A stretch of DNA of 32,083 bases. It comes from a virus. Positions within the stretch are counted from its first letter, which is position 1; each line of letters opens with the position of its first letter. A model generated the notes under the pieces. It did no database searches. It was not told where the DNA came from and saw only the letters and a list, made by a program, of their open reading frames with translations. The stretch spans positions 1 to 32,083 of the IMG/VR virus record IMGVR_UViG_3300032271_000012, one strand, 5' to 3'. Of the stretch, positions 8,246 through 17,233 are shown one piece after another. The position numbers and the translations under genes are program-made.

Positions 8246-10956
8246 TGGCTACGGCATTACCGAATACAAACATAAACATACCGTATTCGGCTTTTCTTGA
8301 TCCGACTACTGGACGGCCTTCTCAGCCTTGGCTTCAGTGGCTGATGAATCCATCGGTGATGTCTATAAATATTGGTAGTGCTATAGGCGTTACATCTGGT
8401 GGAACTGGCCTCAGTACTATTCCAACAAATGGGCAATTACTGATTGGTAACGGTACAGGTTATACGCTTAACACTTTAGGTTTTGGTGCGGGTATATCGG
8501 TTACTAATGGTTCAGGAACAATCACGGTTGCAAATACGGGTGTTTTAAGTTTTTCCGCTGGCACAACAGGGTTAACACCAAGCACGGCGACAACTGGTGT
8601 AGTTTCTTTGGCGGGGACTTTGATAGCCGTAAATGGCGGGACAGGGTTTTCTTCTTACGCTGTGGGCGACTTGCTTTATGCCAACACCACAACTACTTTA
8701 GCCAAATTGCCTGACGTTGCTACGGGTAACGCTTTAATTTCAGGCGGTGTCAGCACTGCGCCAACGTGGGGAAAGATTGGCTTAACAACTCATGTAAGCG
8801 GCATTTTGCCCATTGCAAATGGTGGCACAAACAGCACAGCTACACCAACGGCTTACGGTATTTCTTACGGTACAGGGACAGCTTACGCTTTTACTGCGGC
8901 TGGATCAGATAAACAAGTACTGAAAGCAAACACGGGTGCAGCACCAACTTGGACAACTTTAACCACAGGAACGTCAATTCTTTATGGAGACAACACTGGT
9001 GGGTTTAGCAACGTCACCATTGGTTCGGGCGTTAGTTTTGTAGCTGGCACATTGTCAGCCGCTGGTTCGGGCGGCACAGTCACAAGTGTAAGCGGCACAG
9101 GCACTGTCTCAGGAATTAGCTTGTCAGGCACTGTCACAAGCTCTGGCAGTTTGACCCTGGGCGGCACACTTGATCTGTCTAGCCCACCTGCCATTGGCTC
9201 TACGGCGGCAAACACAGGTGCGTTTACAACTCTTAGCGCATCATCTACGATCAGCGGCACAGGGTTTAGCACATACCTTGCAAGCCCACCAGCTATTGGC
9301 GGCACGACTGCATCAACGGGCCGATTTACAACCGTTACATCAACTGTAGCTACGGGAACAGCTCCTTTTACGGTTGCCTCAACTACTGCCGTTGCCAACT
9401 TGTCTATTGGTGGTAATGCGGGTACTGTAACCAACGGTGTATATACAACTGATACAGGAACTGTTACCAACACAATGTTGGCGGGTTCTATAACCAATGC
9501 CAAACTGGTTAACTCATCAATTACGTTTGGTTCTACTGCTCAAGCTCTTGGCTCTACAGTAAGTGCAATAAGCGGTGTAACGATTGATAACGGTGTTATT
9601 GGCGGCACTATTGCTGCTGCGGGTACGTTTACTACGCTAATCGGAGGTAGTGGTTCTGCTAACTACGAACAGATTACTGGCGGCGCAACAGGTAAAGCAG
9701 TTCAGTTTCAATCGCTTGGAAGTGATGCAGCGGTTTCCCTAGCCATTCAATCCAAAGGCACAGGAGCCATTGACCTTGCTGCTGGCTCTAGCGGTGTGAA
9801 CATCAGTAACGGTGGTACTGTTACTGCTATTACTAGGACAAACGGCGGCACAGGGTATACGGTTGCACCTACAGTTGTCATTTCTGCTCCTACTACGGCT
9901 GGGGGTGTTCAAGCTACGGCAACTTGTACTGTTACGGCTGGTGTTGTTGACACAGCGTTTACGATTACAAATGCTGGTTCTGGATATGTTGAACAACCGA
10001 CAATTACATTTACACCCGTAAGCGGTGGCAGCGGTGCTGCTGCTTATGCTACGGTGGGGTCGGGAACTGTTGTTAAAAGCCTTGGCTCTACGATGTCGTT
10101 TTACACTCCCGGCGGCGAATCATTCCGTGTTGTAGATAACGGTTCAACAATCGCAAACTTTTATGCTGTTTATGGGAAAGTTGCCGGTCAATCACCTACT
10201 TTAGTTCCTATTGGTTCTGATGCTGCAATTAATGCAACGATTGCAAGCAAATCAACTGGTTCAGTTTTATTCAGGACTGATGCGTTTTCTTCTAACGCAA
10301 TACAAATGTCTGTCTCTAATACAGCCTCTGCTGTTAACTATGTAAACGTAACGGGTGGTGCTACTGGTGTAAGTGCTTCTATTTCTTCTCAAGGAAGTGA
10401 TGCTTCTGTCGGTTTAATCATTCAATCAAAGTCAGCTTCTATTTTGTTTTTAACGCGCGCAGCGCAAGCTCGTTCTTTTAACATTTTAGATAGTGCTTCT
10501 CCTGTTAATTATTTGCAAGTTCAAGGTTCGCTAACAACTGTTGCGCCAATTTTATCTGCCCAAGGCACAGACGCAGATGTATCACTGTCTTTAGTACCCA
10601 AAGGTCTTGGCATTGTTTTGATGAACCAACAGACCCCAGCAGCAGTAACTGCAACGGGAACACTGACAATCGCCAACTTGCTGACTCAGATTATTACGTC
10701 CACATCGGCAATAGCAGTAGCACTGACCTTGCCAACAGGAACATTGTCTGATGCTGGCGTATCTGGCGGCACAAGCGCGGTAAACACCAGCTTTGAGTAT
10801 TCAATCATCAATTTAGGTTCTGCGGTCGGTGATGTAACTATGGTAGCTGGAACGGCTCATACAATCGTAGGGTCTGCAACTGTCGCCGTGGGTACATCAG
10901 GTAGGTTTAGATGCAGAAAAACAGCAACCAACACATTTGTTTCTTACAGGGTATAA
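8245..10956 (+). CDS. Long repetitive tail fibre/appendage protein
   Basis: 903 residues, very low in Cys, Trp and charge. The N-terminus (NINIPYSAFLDPTTGRPSQPWLQWLMNP) is the typical attachment end of such fibres. Then come Gly/Thr-rich blocks (SGGTGLSTI, SPPAIGSTAANTGAFTTL and SPPAIGGTTASTGRFTTV). Four copies of a roughly 40-residue unit follow, starting near residues 473, 638, 698 and 755 (NYxxVTGGATG, then GSDAxVxLxIQSK). A separate GGTGYTVAPTV/GSGYVEQPTI module sits between copies one and two. The C-terminus ends FRCRKTATNTFVSYRV. It likely forms a trimeric fibre for adsorption. It occupies the place after gp10 where P22 has the needle gene, but it does not look like gp26. Confidence 0.75.
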   Translation: MATALPNTNINIPYSAFLDPTTGRPSQPWLQWLMNPSVMSINIGSAIGVTSGGTGLSTIPTNGQLLIGNGTGYTLNTLGFGAGISVTNGSGTITVANTGVLSFSAGTTGLTPSTATTGVVSLAGTLIAVNGGTGFSSYAVGDLLYANTTTTLAKLPDVATGNALISGGVSTAPTWGKIGLTTHVSGILPIANGGTNSTATPTAYGISYGTGTAYAFTAAGSDKQVLKANTGAAPTWTTLTTGTSILYGDNTGGFSNVTIGSGVSFVAGTLSAAGSGGTVTSVSGTGTVSGISLSGTVTSSGSLTLGGTLDLSSPPAIGSTAANTGAFTTLSASSTISGTGFSTYLASPPAIGGTTASTGRFTTVTSTVATGTAPFTVASTTAVANLSIGGNAGTVTNGVYTTDTGTVTNTMLAGSITNAKLVNSSITFGSTAQALGSTVSAISGVTIDNGVIGGTIAAAGTFTTLIGGSGSANYEQITGGATGKAVQFQSLGSDAAVSLAIQSKGTGAIDLAAGSSGVNISNGGTVTAITRTNGGTGYTVAPTVVISAPTTAGGVQATATCTVTAGVVDTAFTITNAGSGYVEQPTITFTPVSGGSGAAAYATVGSGTVVKSLGSTMSFYTPGGESFRVVDNGSTIANFYAVYGKVAGQSPTLVPIGSDAAINATIASKSTGSVLFRTDAFSSNAIQMSVSNTASAVNYVNVTGGATGVSASISSQGSDASVGLIIQSKSASILFLTRAAQARSFNILDSASPVNYLQVQGSLTTVAPILSAQGTDADVSLSLVPKGLGIVLMNQQTPAAVTATGTLTIANLLTQIITSTSAIAVALTLPTGTLSDAGVSGGTSAVNTSFEYSIINLGSAVGDVTMVAGTAHTIVGSATVAVGTSGRFRCRKTATNTFVSYRV

Positions 10957-10959
10957 ATC

Positions 10960-11229
10960 ATGGCACTCATCAAATCAGTAGATACAGACTACGGAATTCC
11001 AGCTCAATACTGGAACATTGGGGCAGTCCAAGAAGACTTCAAAGGCAAAGGCACTGAAGTGACCTTTTACGGCTACGCAAGCAAAGAAGCCCGTGATGCT
11101 GGCAAACAGCCACTGAGCGCAGGCAAGGTACAGATTGCTGGTGATGAATACGTTGCAGGTGCAGACCGTGCGGCACTTTACGCAATCATCAAGCAAAAGC
11201 CTGAATTTGACGGTGCACAGGACGCATAA
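10960..11229 (+). CDS. Hypothetical tail-region protein, 89 residues
   Basis: It starts three bases after the fibre stop. The small soluble protein begins MALIKSVDTDYGIPAQYWNIGAV, a pattern I associate with short conserved proteins downstream of phage fibre genes. It has a beta-rich first half (EVTFYGYASKEARDAGKQPL) and a helical end (RAALYAIIKQKPEF). No catalytic motif, signal or membrane segment is present. A fibre-assembly or virion role is plausible from location but unproven. Confidence 0.65.
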   Translation: MALIKSVDTDYGIPAQYWNIGAVQEDFKGKGTEVTFYGYASKEARDAGKQPLSAGKVQIAGDEYVAGADRAALYAIIKQKPEFDGAQDA

Positions 11230-11273
11230 CGTGAACGATTTAAATTTGCCAATATATTTTTACTGGAAACGTA

Positions 11274-11624
11274 ATGGATTTATCTGAATTAAACGATCAA
11301 TTGCAAGGTCAATTTCAGTGTGATTTAGGCACTGTCCATCATTTTTCTGATGGCCTTTATGCCAAGGAAATGCACATTCCAAAAGGTTTTACCGCTGGCA
11401 CTCACGCGCATTCTTTTAGTCACTTGAGTATGCTGGCTAAAGGGCGTGTCAAAGTGACCACAGATGATTACAATTGCGAATACACAGCCCCCGCTTGTAT
11501 AGAGATCAAAGCGGGTATACATCACATGATCGAGGCTCTTGAGAACACTGTGTGGTTTTGTATCCATGCAACTGACGAAAAAGACCCCGAAAAAGTTGAT
11601 CAAGTTTTGATCGAAAGGAAATAA
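11274..11624 (+). CDS. Cupin-fold protein in the tail module
   Basis: 116 residues forming a single small cupin barrel. The first cupin motif is at about residues 41-60 (AGTHAHSFSHLSMLAKGRVKV, with H44, H46 and H50). The second is at about residues 78-95 (IKAGIHHMIEALENTVWF, with H83/H84). The histidines suggest a bound divalent metal. The start follows TGGAAACGTA. Small cupins of this kind recur between fibre and ejection genes of similar phages. Their substrate is unknown: they could modify a sugar or amino acid, or act as a structural barrel. A metabolic gene is possible, but its position inside the virion operon suggests a link to the particle. Confidence 0.7.
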   Translation: MDLSELNDQLQGQFQCDLGTVHHFSDGLYAKEMHIPKGFTAGTHAHSFSHLSMLAKGRVKVTTDDYNCEYTAPACIEIKAGIHHMIEALENTVWFCIHATDEKDPEKVDQVLIERK

Positions 11625-11625
11625 T

Positions 11626-12342
11626 ATGCCATTAGCATGGGCAGTCGGAGGCAGCGCCCTCCTTGGATTTATGGGGGCTAATCAACAAGCAAATGCTGCA
11701 AACCGTGGCGCACAGATGCAAGCTGATGCAGCTGCACGAGCTGCTGCGCTCCAAGAAAAGCAATACGCTGATTTGCAACCTTACCGTGAATCTGGTCAAC
11801 TTGGATTAAATAAAATCCAAGATATGCTACCTTACTTCACAAAAGAAGTAACGGCACAAGATTTGCGTAATATGCCAGGTTTTGAGTTTGGCCTTAACCA
11901 AGGAACTGGCGCAGCTGGTCAATCCATGAATGTTGGTGGCGGTGGGTCTAATGTAGATTTAGCAAGAACTAAATTTGCAACGGATTACGCCACTAACGTA
12001 GGTTTGCCTCAATACCTATCACAGCGAACTGGCATCTTTAATACGCTGGCAAGCATTGCGGGTATTGGTCAAAAAAGCCAAGAACAATCAGGCAACATTG
12101 CTTCTAACATTGGTCAGCTTGGCATTGGCGGTGCTTCTGCTTTGGGTGCGGGTCAGATCGGTGCGGCTAACGCAATGGCGGGTGGATACGGTCAAATTGG
12201 CAATGCTGCAACACTTGCTAGTTTGATCAGGCCACCAACGTCTGGTTATTCTTCATCACAAATTGCTGGTGCTAATGCAATGAATGTTCCAACGTCCGCA
12301 CCGGGATTAGGTTCAGACTTTGGACAATATTTGGTAGGGTAA
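11626..12342 (+). CDS. DNA ejection protein, P22 gp7-like
   Basis: 238 residues, close to P22 gp7 (229). The N-terminus has a hydrophobic Gly/Ala segment (AWAVGGSALLGFMGANQQANAA) followed by an Ala/Gln helix (AQMQADAAARAAALQEKQYADLQPYRESG) and an MPGFEFGLNQG block. The C-terminal half is Gly/Ala/Gln-rich and amphipathic. This is a common organisation of internal head proteins that leave the capsid with DNA and form a channel through the envelope. It is first in a run of three large overlapping or adjacent genes in the P22 order 7-20-16. Family assignment is good; direct membrane action is inferred. Confidence 0.75.
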   Translation: MPLAWAVGGSALLGFMGANQQANAANRGAQMQADAAARAAALQEKQYADLQPYRESGQLGLNKIQDMLPYFTKEVTAQDLRNMPGFEFGLNQGTGAAGQSMNVGGGGSNVDLARTKFATDYATNVGLPQYLSQRTGIFNTLASIAGIGQKSQEQSGNIASNIGQLGIGGASALGAGQIGAANAMAGGYGQIGNAATLASLIRPPTSGYSSSQIAGANAMNVPTSAPGLGSDFGQYLVG

Positions 12343-12345
12343 AAA

Positions 12346-13842
12346 ATGGCAGATTTTAATTTCAAACCCATTGGCACAGAAGTTCGGCCCGTTCAAGGTG
12401 CGTCCCTCGGTGACATGATAAATGTTGCCCGTGGCGCACAACAGTACCAACAAGCTCAACAGATCAATCCGTTAGAACTTCAGCAAAAACAGCAAGCTAC
12501 TAGAACTGGTGAAATTGCGTTAGGTCTTGAGGAGCAAAGAAATCAAGAACGCATGAACTTTCAGAATTTGATGTCAAAGCCTGATGAGATCATGACTGAG
12601 GGACGATTTGATCCTGCAAAATTTACCTCAATGATTCCTAAAATCATGCCTTTAACTGGTGTTCCAGCAATCAATGATTTGACCAATTTGGCTAAATCAC
12701 AGACCGAAGCGTTTTCAGCTAAACGCAACATGGATCAAAACACACGCCAGATCATTGCGTCAAAACTTGGATTAATGGGTCGTGCGGGTGTTAAAGACCC
12801 GTCTATTGTTGCTAGTGAACTTAACAATTTAATTGTTGAAAGCAACAACGACCCTGAAGTTAAAAGATTGGTACATGAAGCATATTTCCCAATTTTTTTA
12901 AAGATTCCAGCTGAAGGTTTGCCTGACGCATTGATCAAATCAGGTCAAAGTTTGTGGTCGCCTAAAGAACAACAGTCTACACTTGCCCCAACTATTACAA
13001 CAACGGAAAGCGGAAGAACTGTTACTACTACGCCTGGAATTGGCGCAGCTGCACCGACCGCAACTTTTGGTGTGGCAGGTGGTATGCAGCCGCCAGCTCC
13101 TAGTGGCAATGTTAGCTCTGTTGGTGCTGGTGCAGAAGTGGCTCCAGGTATGCGTGTGCCTTATCCTGTTCGCAAAGCAGATCAGCCTTACATGGCTGAA
13201 CCTACTGAAGTAAAAGACCAAACAGCTGGTCAAGAATACAGAAACAGATTGGTAAACGCACAGGGTGATTTGCCAACTGGTCGGAGGAACGTTGAAGAAG
13301 TAATTAAGCAAGCCAATCTTCTAAACGAAAACCTTTACGATATTGAAAAAGGTGGCGGCATCATAGGTCAAGTTGGGCGAAAAATTCGCATGGCGGTCAA
13401 CAGTGCAGACTATGATATTTTGGCTAAAGACCTTGCGCGATTGGCTTTGTCTAATGCTTCCGCTATGGGAGGTGCTGGCAATACTGTGTCAGGCTTGGAT
13501 ATGCAGCAAGTGGCTAATGGCACAATCAAAATGCCTCCTGAAAAGTTGGTGGAAATCGCTCGTAGGGTGCAATCTGATCAAACCAATCTTGATTTGCAAG
13601 CAAAAGGCGCACAGCAATTTGCACAACGATTTGGCGACAACAACATGAAGGCTTATCAGCAAGCATGGAATGCTAACGCTGACAGCAAAGTCTTTGAGGC
13701 AATGAACATTGTTCGTTATGTCACAGACCCCGCAAAACAAAAAGTTGAATTGAATCGTTTATTTCCTGACTCTAGCCAATACAAAGAATTCTTGACTAAA
13801 TATCAAAACATTAAGAAACTGTCTGACACTGGGAGTTTGTAA
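12346..13842 (+). CDS. DNA ejection protein, P22 gp20-like by position
   Basis: 498 residues (P22 gp20 has 471), mostly helical. It has a Gln-rich N-terminus (RGAQQYQQAQQINPLELQQKQQATR), a Pro/Ala/Thr linker near residues 205-270, and a helical C-terminal domain from about residue 295 (NRLVNAQGDLPTGRRNVEEVIKQ). That domain includes a conserved-looking LAKDLARLALSNASAMG stretch. It sits between the gp7-like and gp16-like genes with a one-base overlap downstream. The sequence itself does not show a specific motif, so the name depends on gene order and size. It likely contributes to the periplasmic tunnel made during genome delivery. Confidence 0.65.
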   Translation: MADFNFKPIGTEVRPVQGASLGDMINVARGAQQYQQAQQINPLELQQKQQATRTGEIALGLEEQRNQERMNFQNLMSKPDEIMTEGRFDPAKFTSMIPKIMPLTGVPAINDLTNLAKSQTEAFSAKRNMDQNTRQIIASKLGLMGRAGVKDPSIVASELNNLIVESNNDPEVKRLVHEAYFPIFLKIPAEGLPDALIKSGQSLWSPKEQQSTLAPTITTTESGRTVTTTPGIGAAAPTATFGVAGGMQPPAPSGNVSSVGAGAEVAPGMRVPYPVRKADQPYMAEPTEVKDQTAGQEYRNRLVNAQGDLPTGRRNVEEVIKQANLLNENLYDIEKGGGIIGQVGRKIRMAVNSADYDILAKDLARLALSNASAMGGAGNTVSGLDMQQVANGTIKMPPEKLVEIARRVQSDQTNLDLQAKGAQQFAQRFGDNNMKAYQQAWNANADSKVFEAMNIVRYVTDPAKQKVELNRLFPDSSQYKEFLTKYQNIKKLSDTGSL

Positions 13843-16526
13843 TGGCTGATGTCTTAGAACAATTTTTGGGCGGTGGTAAAACCACTACTTCATCTACACC
13901 ATCTTCTCCATCTGTTATCACCGATCAAATTCTTGATAATTTGAAAAGAGTTGAAAGCGGTGGTGATCGTTTTGCTTTGAACAAAGAAAGCAAAGCAATG
14001 GGTGCTTATCAATTTATGCCTGAAAGTGTGCAGACCATGCACAAACAAGGAATTGAATTTAACCCGTTCAACGAAAAAGAATCAAGAGCAGCTGCTAAAA
14101 GCTATCTTGAGAAATTGGTCAAAGAAAAAGGTAGCGTAGAAAAGGCTTTAGCAGCTTATGGTGGCTTTGTTACCAAAGACCCTACTGCCTATGTCAACAA
14201 GGTTTTGCAAACGCCTACAGCGCCCACAGCACCGCAGACTAAAGCGCCCCAAGCGGATCAATCTGGTGATCCGTTAGAGGCTTTCTTTTCTGGCAAAGCG
14301 CCTAAAGCCGCTGCTGCGGTTCCATCTGCACAGCCAACACAATCAAGCCCCGCAAGCGTTGAGCAACCTATTGAACAACCAAAAGAAAGTTCTGTTCGTG
14401 GAGTTGTTAATAAATTTCTTGGTCTAATTCCAAGTCCAAGTCAAGCGGCTGGTCAATTTCAAGAAGCTAAACGTGCTTTGGGTGAGCGAGTGGCTGGCGC
14501 AGCTGATGTTTTATATTCACCCGTCCCAGCTATTTATGGCTCAGGGGTTCAGGCTTTGGCAAGAACAGCCAACACTCCTGAACGTGCTGAACAAATTGGG
14601 CAAGCAGCTGCGGCATCAATTGACAAGCCTTTGGGCAAAGCCTTTGGCATCACTGGCAAGCCAACATACCAGCAACCTTTAGGCAGCATCACGGAGCCTG
14701 TTGCTAAAGAAATAAACAGAATGTTTAATGTGCTGGGAATGACTCCAGAGCAGATTTCTGAGAAAACAGGAATTCCGGCACAAGACATAAAAAACATGGT
14801 GGTGATTGGGTCTGTTGCATTGCCGCAGGCTTTAAAAGAAGTTGCCCCGACTGTCAAGCAAGCAGGGCAAGCTGTAACAAAGCCTATTCGGGAAGCCGCT
14901 GCGGAGTTGCAAGTTCAACGACCAGGCGCTACACCAGCAGAAGCACAAGCGAAGTTTCAGGCAATGCAAGCAAAGCCTGGCAGTGCTGGTGCGGCTAAAG
15001 TTGAGTTCAATCCTTATGCGGGTCAAATTACTGGCGAAGAAGGCGCAAGAGGCCAATTTCCACAAGTCAAATTGTCAAAGACTTCTGAGAATGTGCCTGT
15101 TAATGAACAAGCAACTAGAGCGCAGATTGCCAATGAGATTCTTGGTGATAGCGGTCAAGTCAGGCCAGGCGTTGTGACGGGTAATGAAAACACTTTGCGT
15201 AATGAACACACAAAAGCAAAGATGGCAAATCCAACGCCTGAAGGTGAGTTGTACAAACAACAGATTGCAAATGAACAAGTGGCGCTGTCTAACTATGCTC
15301 AAAAGCGTGTTGAGAACACAGGCGCAAGCGCATCTTTGGTGACACCTTATGAGCGTGGTCAACGAATCAATGACGCATTTGCGGGTGATGAAGGTTTGGC
15401 GGGTTTCTTCAAAGGCGAGAAGAAGAAGTTATATGACGATGTGACTTCTAAGGTTGGCGACAATCCAATTCAAACAAGCAATGTTGAGAATCTGTTTGCT
15501 GACAAACAATTCAAAGCGGGTCTTGGTTTGAAAGGCAACGAGGGCGTTGCAAGGTCTGCTGAAGAACTAATCAATTTAGCTAAGACAGTTGGCTTTAAAG
15601 ACGAAATGGGCAATATTTATTCGCCCAATAGTGTCAATGGATGGGTTGCAGTCCAAAAGGCTCTAAACAGTAATTGGACAAAAGACAACGCTGGCATCAT
15701 TCGTCAAATCAATCAAGCGATTGAGAGAGACATTGGCGCTGCGGGTGGTCTTGACTTATTGAAGAAAGCCGACAGTTTGCATCAAGCTGAAATGACTTTG
15801 TTTGGCTCTAAAGGAATTAAACAAATCTTTGGCGACATTGATCCTAATGGCGTTCAGACTGCCACAGCGTTTGATTCTATTCCTCAGAAGCTAAATAGTA
15901 TGCCTCTTGATCAGTGGAAGCACATTTACGACACGGCTGGAAAAGTTGCTAAAGGCACAATTGATGGCCCTATTGACAAAGCCACTGGTTTGCCAAAATG
16001 GACTGTGCAAGTTCCTGAAGAATTGCGTGTCTCAGCACAATCTGCCATGAATGAAATGCGTGGCAACATTGCCCGTGAGATTTACCAAGCGGGTGCTGCT
16101 AAAGCGGGTGAATGGAATCAAAACGCAGTCAATAAGATTTTGAACGCCAGAGCCGACAAGATCAAAGTGGCTTTCAGTCCTGAAGAACAAAAGGCTTTCC
16201 ACACATTGAATGTGGGTGGATATTTGATGCCAGGCGTTCATGGCTACGAAGGCGCTGGTCAGCAAATGCGTAGGGTTGGTTTAATTGAAAGCAATCTTGG
16301 CAAAATTGGCACAACTGCTGGCGCTAGTATAGGTGGGGCAATTGCAGGGCCTGGCGGTGCGGCTGTTGGCGGTTATTTAGGTGGCAAAGCTGGTGTGGCT
16401 GGTTCTGAAGCATTAGCAACAAACGCATTGCAAAAAGAAGCCATTAAATCTCAACAGGAAATGCAAAAAGCCGCACAATTAGGCAAGCAATCTGGTCAAA
16501 ACAAATTAAGCGATTTAGGCAAATAA
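13842..16526 (+). CDS. DNA ejection protein, P22 gp16-like, with N-terminal lytic transglycosylase
   Basis: 894 residues, much longer than P22 gp16 (609). Residues about 30-110 are a lysozyme-like transglycosylase domain. The likely catalytic glutamate is E38 in LKRVESGGDRF; GAYQFMPESV lies at 54-63 and ALAAYGGF near 103-110. An Ala/Pro/Gln linker follows, then a long helical body (residues about 180-800). Near the C-terminus are a glycine-zipper stretch (TAGASIGGAIAGPGGAAVGGYLGGKAG) and a Gln/Lys tail. The enzyme domain would open peptidoglycan locally while the zipper could insert into the inner membrane. It is last of the three ejection genes, and its stop overlaps the next start by one base. 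Confidence 0.8.
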   Translation: MADVLEQFLGGGKTTTSSTPSSPSVITDQILDNLKRVESGGDRFALNKESKAMGAYQFMPESVQTMHKQGIEFNPFNEKESRAAAKSYLEKLVKEKGSVEKALAAYGGFVTKDPTAYVNKVLQTPTAPTAPQTKAPQADQSGDPLEAFFSGKAPKAAAAVPSAQPTQSSPASVEQPIEQPKESSVRGVVNKFLGLIPSPSQAAGQFQEAKRALGERVAGAADVLYSPVPAIYGSGVQALARTANTPERAEQIGQAAAASIDKPLGKAFGITGKPTYQQPLGSITEPVAKEINRMFNVLGMTPEQISEKTGIPAQDIKNMVVIGSVALPQALKEVAPTVKQAGQAVTKPIREAAAELQVQRPGATPAEAQAKFQAMQAKPGSAGAAKVEFNPYAGQITGEEGARGQFPQVKLSKTSENVPVNEQATRAQIANEILGDSGQVRPGVVTGNENTLRNEHTKAKMANPTPEGELYKQQIANEQVALSNYAQKRVENTGASASLVTPYERGQRINDAFAGDEGLAGFFKGEKKKLYDDVTSKVGDNPIQTSNVENLFADKQFKAGLGLKGNEGVARSAEELINLAKTVGFKDEMGNIYSPNSVNGWVAVQKALNSNWTKDNAGIIRQINQAIERDIGAAGGLDLLKKADSLHQAEMTLFGSKGIKQIFGDIDPNGVQTATAFDSIPQKLNSMPLDQWKHIYDTAGKVAKGTIDGPIDKATGLPKWTVQVPEELRVSAQSAMNEMRGNIAREIYQAGAAKAGEWNQNAVNKILNARADKIKVAFSPEEQKAFHTLNVGGYLMPGVHGYEGAGQQMRRVGLIESNLGKIGTTAGASIGGAIAGPGGAAVGGYLGGKAGVAGSEALATNALQKEAIKSQQEMQKAAQLGKQSGQNKLSDLGK

Positions 16527-16747
16527 TGGAATCTCAACAGTTATTTAACATCGCTTTGGGTCTCGCTGCTTTTCTTGGCGGTTGGGTGCTAAACAACATT
16601 ACCAAGGCAATTGAGCGCCTTGATACGGACGTTAGGGCAATGCCAGCCACCTATGTATCAAAAGACGATTACAGGCGTGACATTGATGACATTAAAGAAA
16701 TGCTTGGCAAGATTTTTGACAAACTTGACGCAAAAGTAGATAAATGA
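16526..16747 (+). CDS. Small membrane protein, N-terminal TM plus coiled coil (holin-class candidate)
   Basis: 73 residues. One hydrophobic segment lies at about residues 7-24 (FNIALGLAAFLGGWVLNNI), followed by an amphipathic, charged helix (RRDIDDIKEMLGKIFDKLDAKVDK). The layout is that of short proteins near phage lysis genes, reminiscent of XhlA/holin-associated proteins but with the membrane segment first. It overlaps the ejection gene by one base and the next gene by four (ATGA). It may modulate lysis timing or help a second holin. It could also be an accessory membrane protein without lysis function. Confidence 0.65.
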   Translation: MESQQLFNIALGLAAFLGGWVLNNITKAIERLDTDVRAMPATYVSKDDYRRDIDDIKEMLGKIFDKLDAKVDK

Positions 16748-17232
16748 TCGACCCAATCACAATCAGTGCTGCGTTTGCTCTTGCAAAAAGCACGATTGCG
16801 GGGGTTCAAGAAGCGATCCAGATGGGTAAGGATTTGCAGGAATGCTCTGGCGACTTGATTAAGTTTTTTGAAATGCGTGATACCGTTGCAATTGCTGCGG
16901 CGCAAGATAATAAAAAAACTCGGTCGGATATGGGCCAAGCCCTTGATACCGTGATGCAGGCCAAGGCGCTCAGAGACGCCGAGAAGAAGCTCAAGGAGCA
17001 ACTGATCTACTCGGGCCAAGGTGATGTTTGGGAGTCCATTCAAGCTGAATACAATCAAATTCAAGCCAACCGGCGGCGTCAAGAACGTGAAGCCCAAGAC
17101 GCTAAAAAGAAACGTAATGAAAAACTTGCATCATTAGTTGAAACTTTGTTTATTGGGTTTGCTTCTTGCCTAGCGGCTGGTGCAGTTGGCTGGGGTACAT
17201 TTGAATTTATTATTTACAAGATGAGGCTTTGA
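16744..17232 (+). CDS. Hypothetical protein with long helix and C-terminal membrane segment (lysis region)
   Basis: 162 residues. The first part is soluble and helical (LAKSTIAGVQEAIQMGKDLQ, then a charged coiled-coil stretch rich in Lys, Glu and Gln at about 80-130). A single membrane segment lies near residues 132-155 (LVETLFIGFASCLAAGAVGWGTFEFII). It is coupled to the gene before it and sits one base before the three-TM holin. A C-terminal tail-anchored topology is seen for some phage lysis-control and spanin-like proteins. It has neither a lipobox nor a signal peptide, so it is not an ordinary spanin. Function unknown. Confidence 0.65.
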   Translation: MIDPITISAAFALAKSTIAGVQEAIQMGKDLQECSGDLIKFFEMRDTVAIAAAQDNKKTRSDMGQALDTVMQAKALRDAEKKLKEQLIYSGQGDVWESIQAEYNQIQANRRRQEREAQDAKKKRNEKLASLVETLFIGFASCLAAGAVGWGTFEFIIYKMRL

Positions 17233-17233
17233 C

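Noticed and set aside
8982-9503. 173-codon minus-strand ORF opposite the long fibre gene
   Set aside because: It is the complement of a low-complexity Gly/Thr/Ala fibre, which rarely makes stops on the other strand. The product is a Val/Pro/Ala string with no start signal or motif.
11231-11287. GTG-started 18-codon ORF between the 89-residue protein and the cupin gene
   Set aside because: Too short, no recognised pattern, and it overlaps the cupin start. The 44-base gap is better explained as a leader of the cupin gene.
11579-11598. AAAAAGACCCC similar to the leader hairpin flank of the early promoters
   Set aside because: It lies inside the cupin coding sequence, has no promoter or pairing arm, and is a short chance match.
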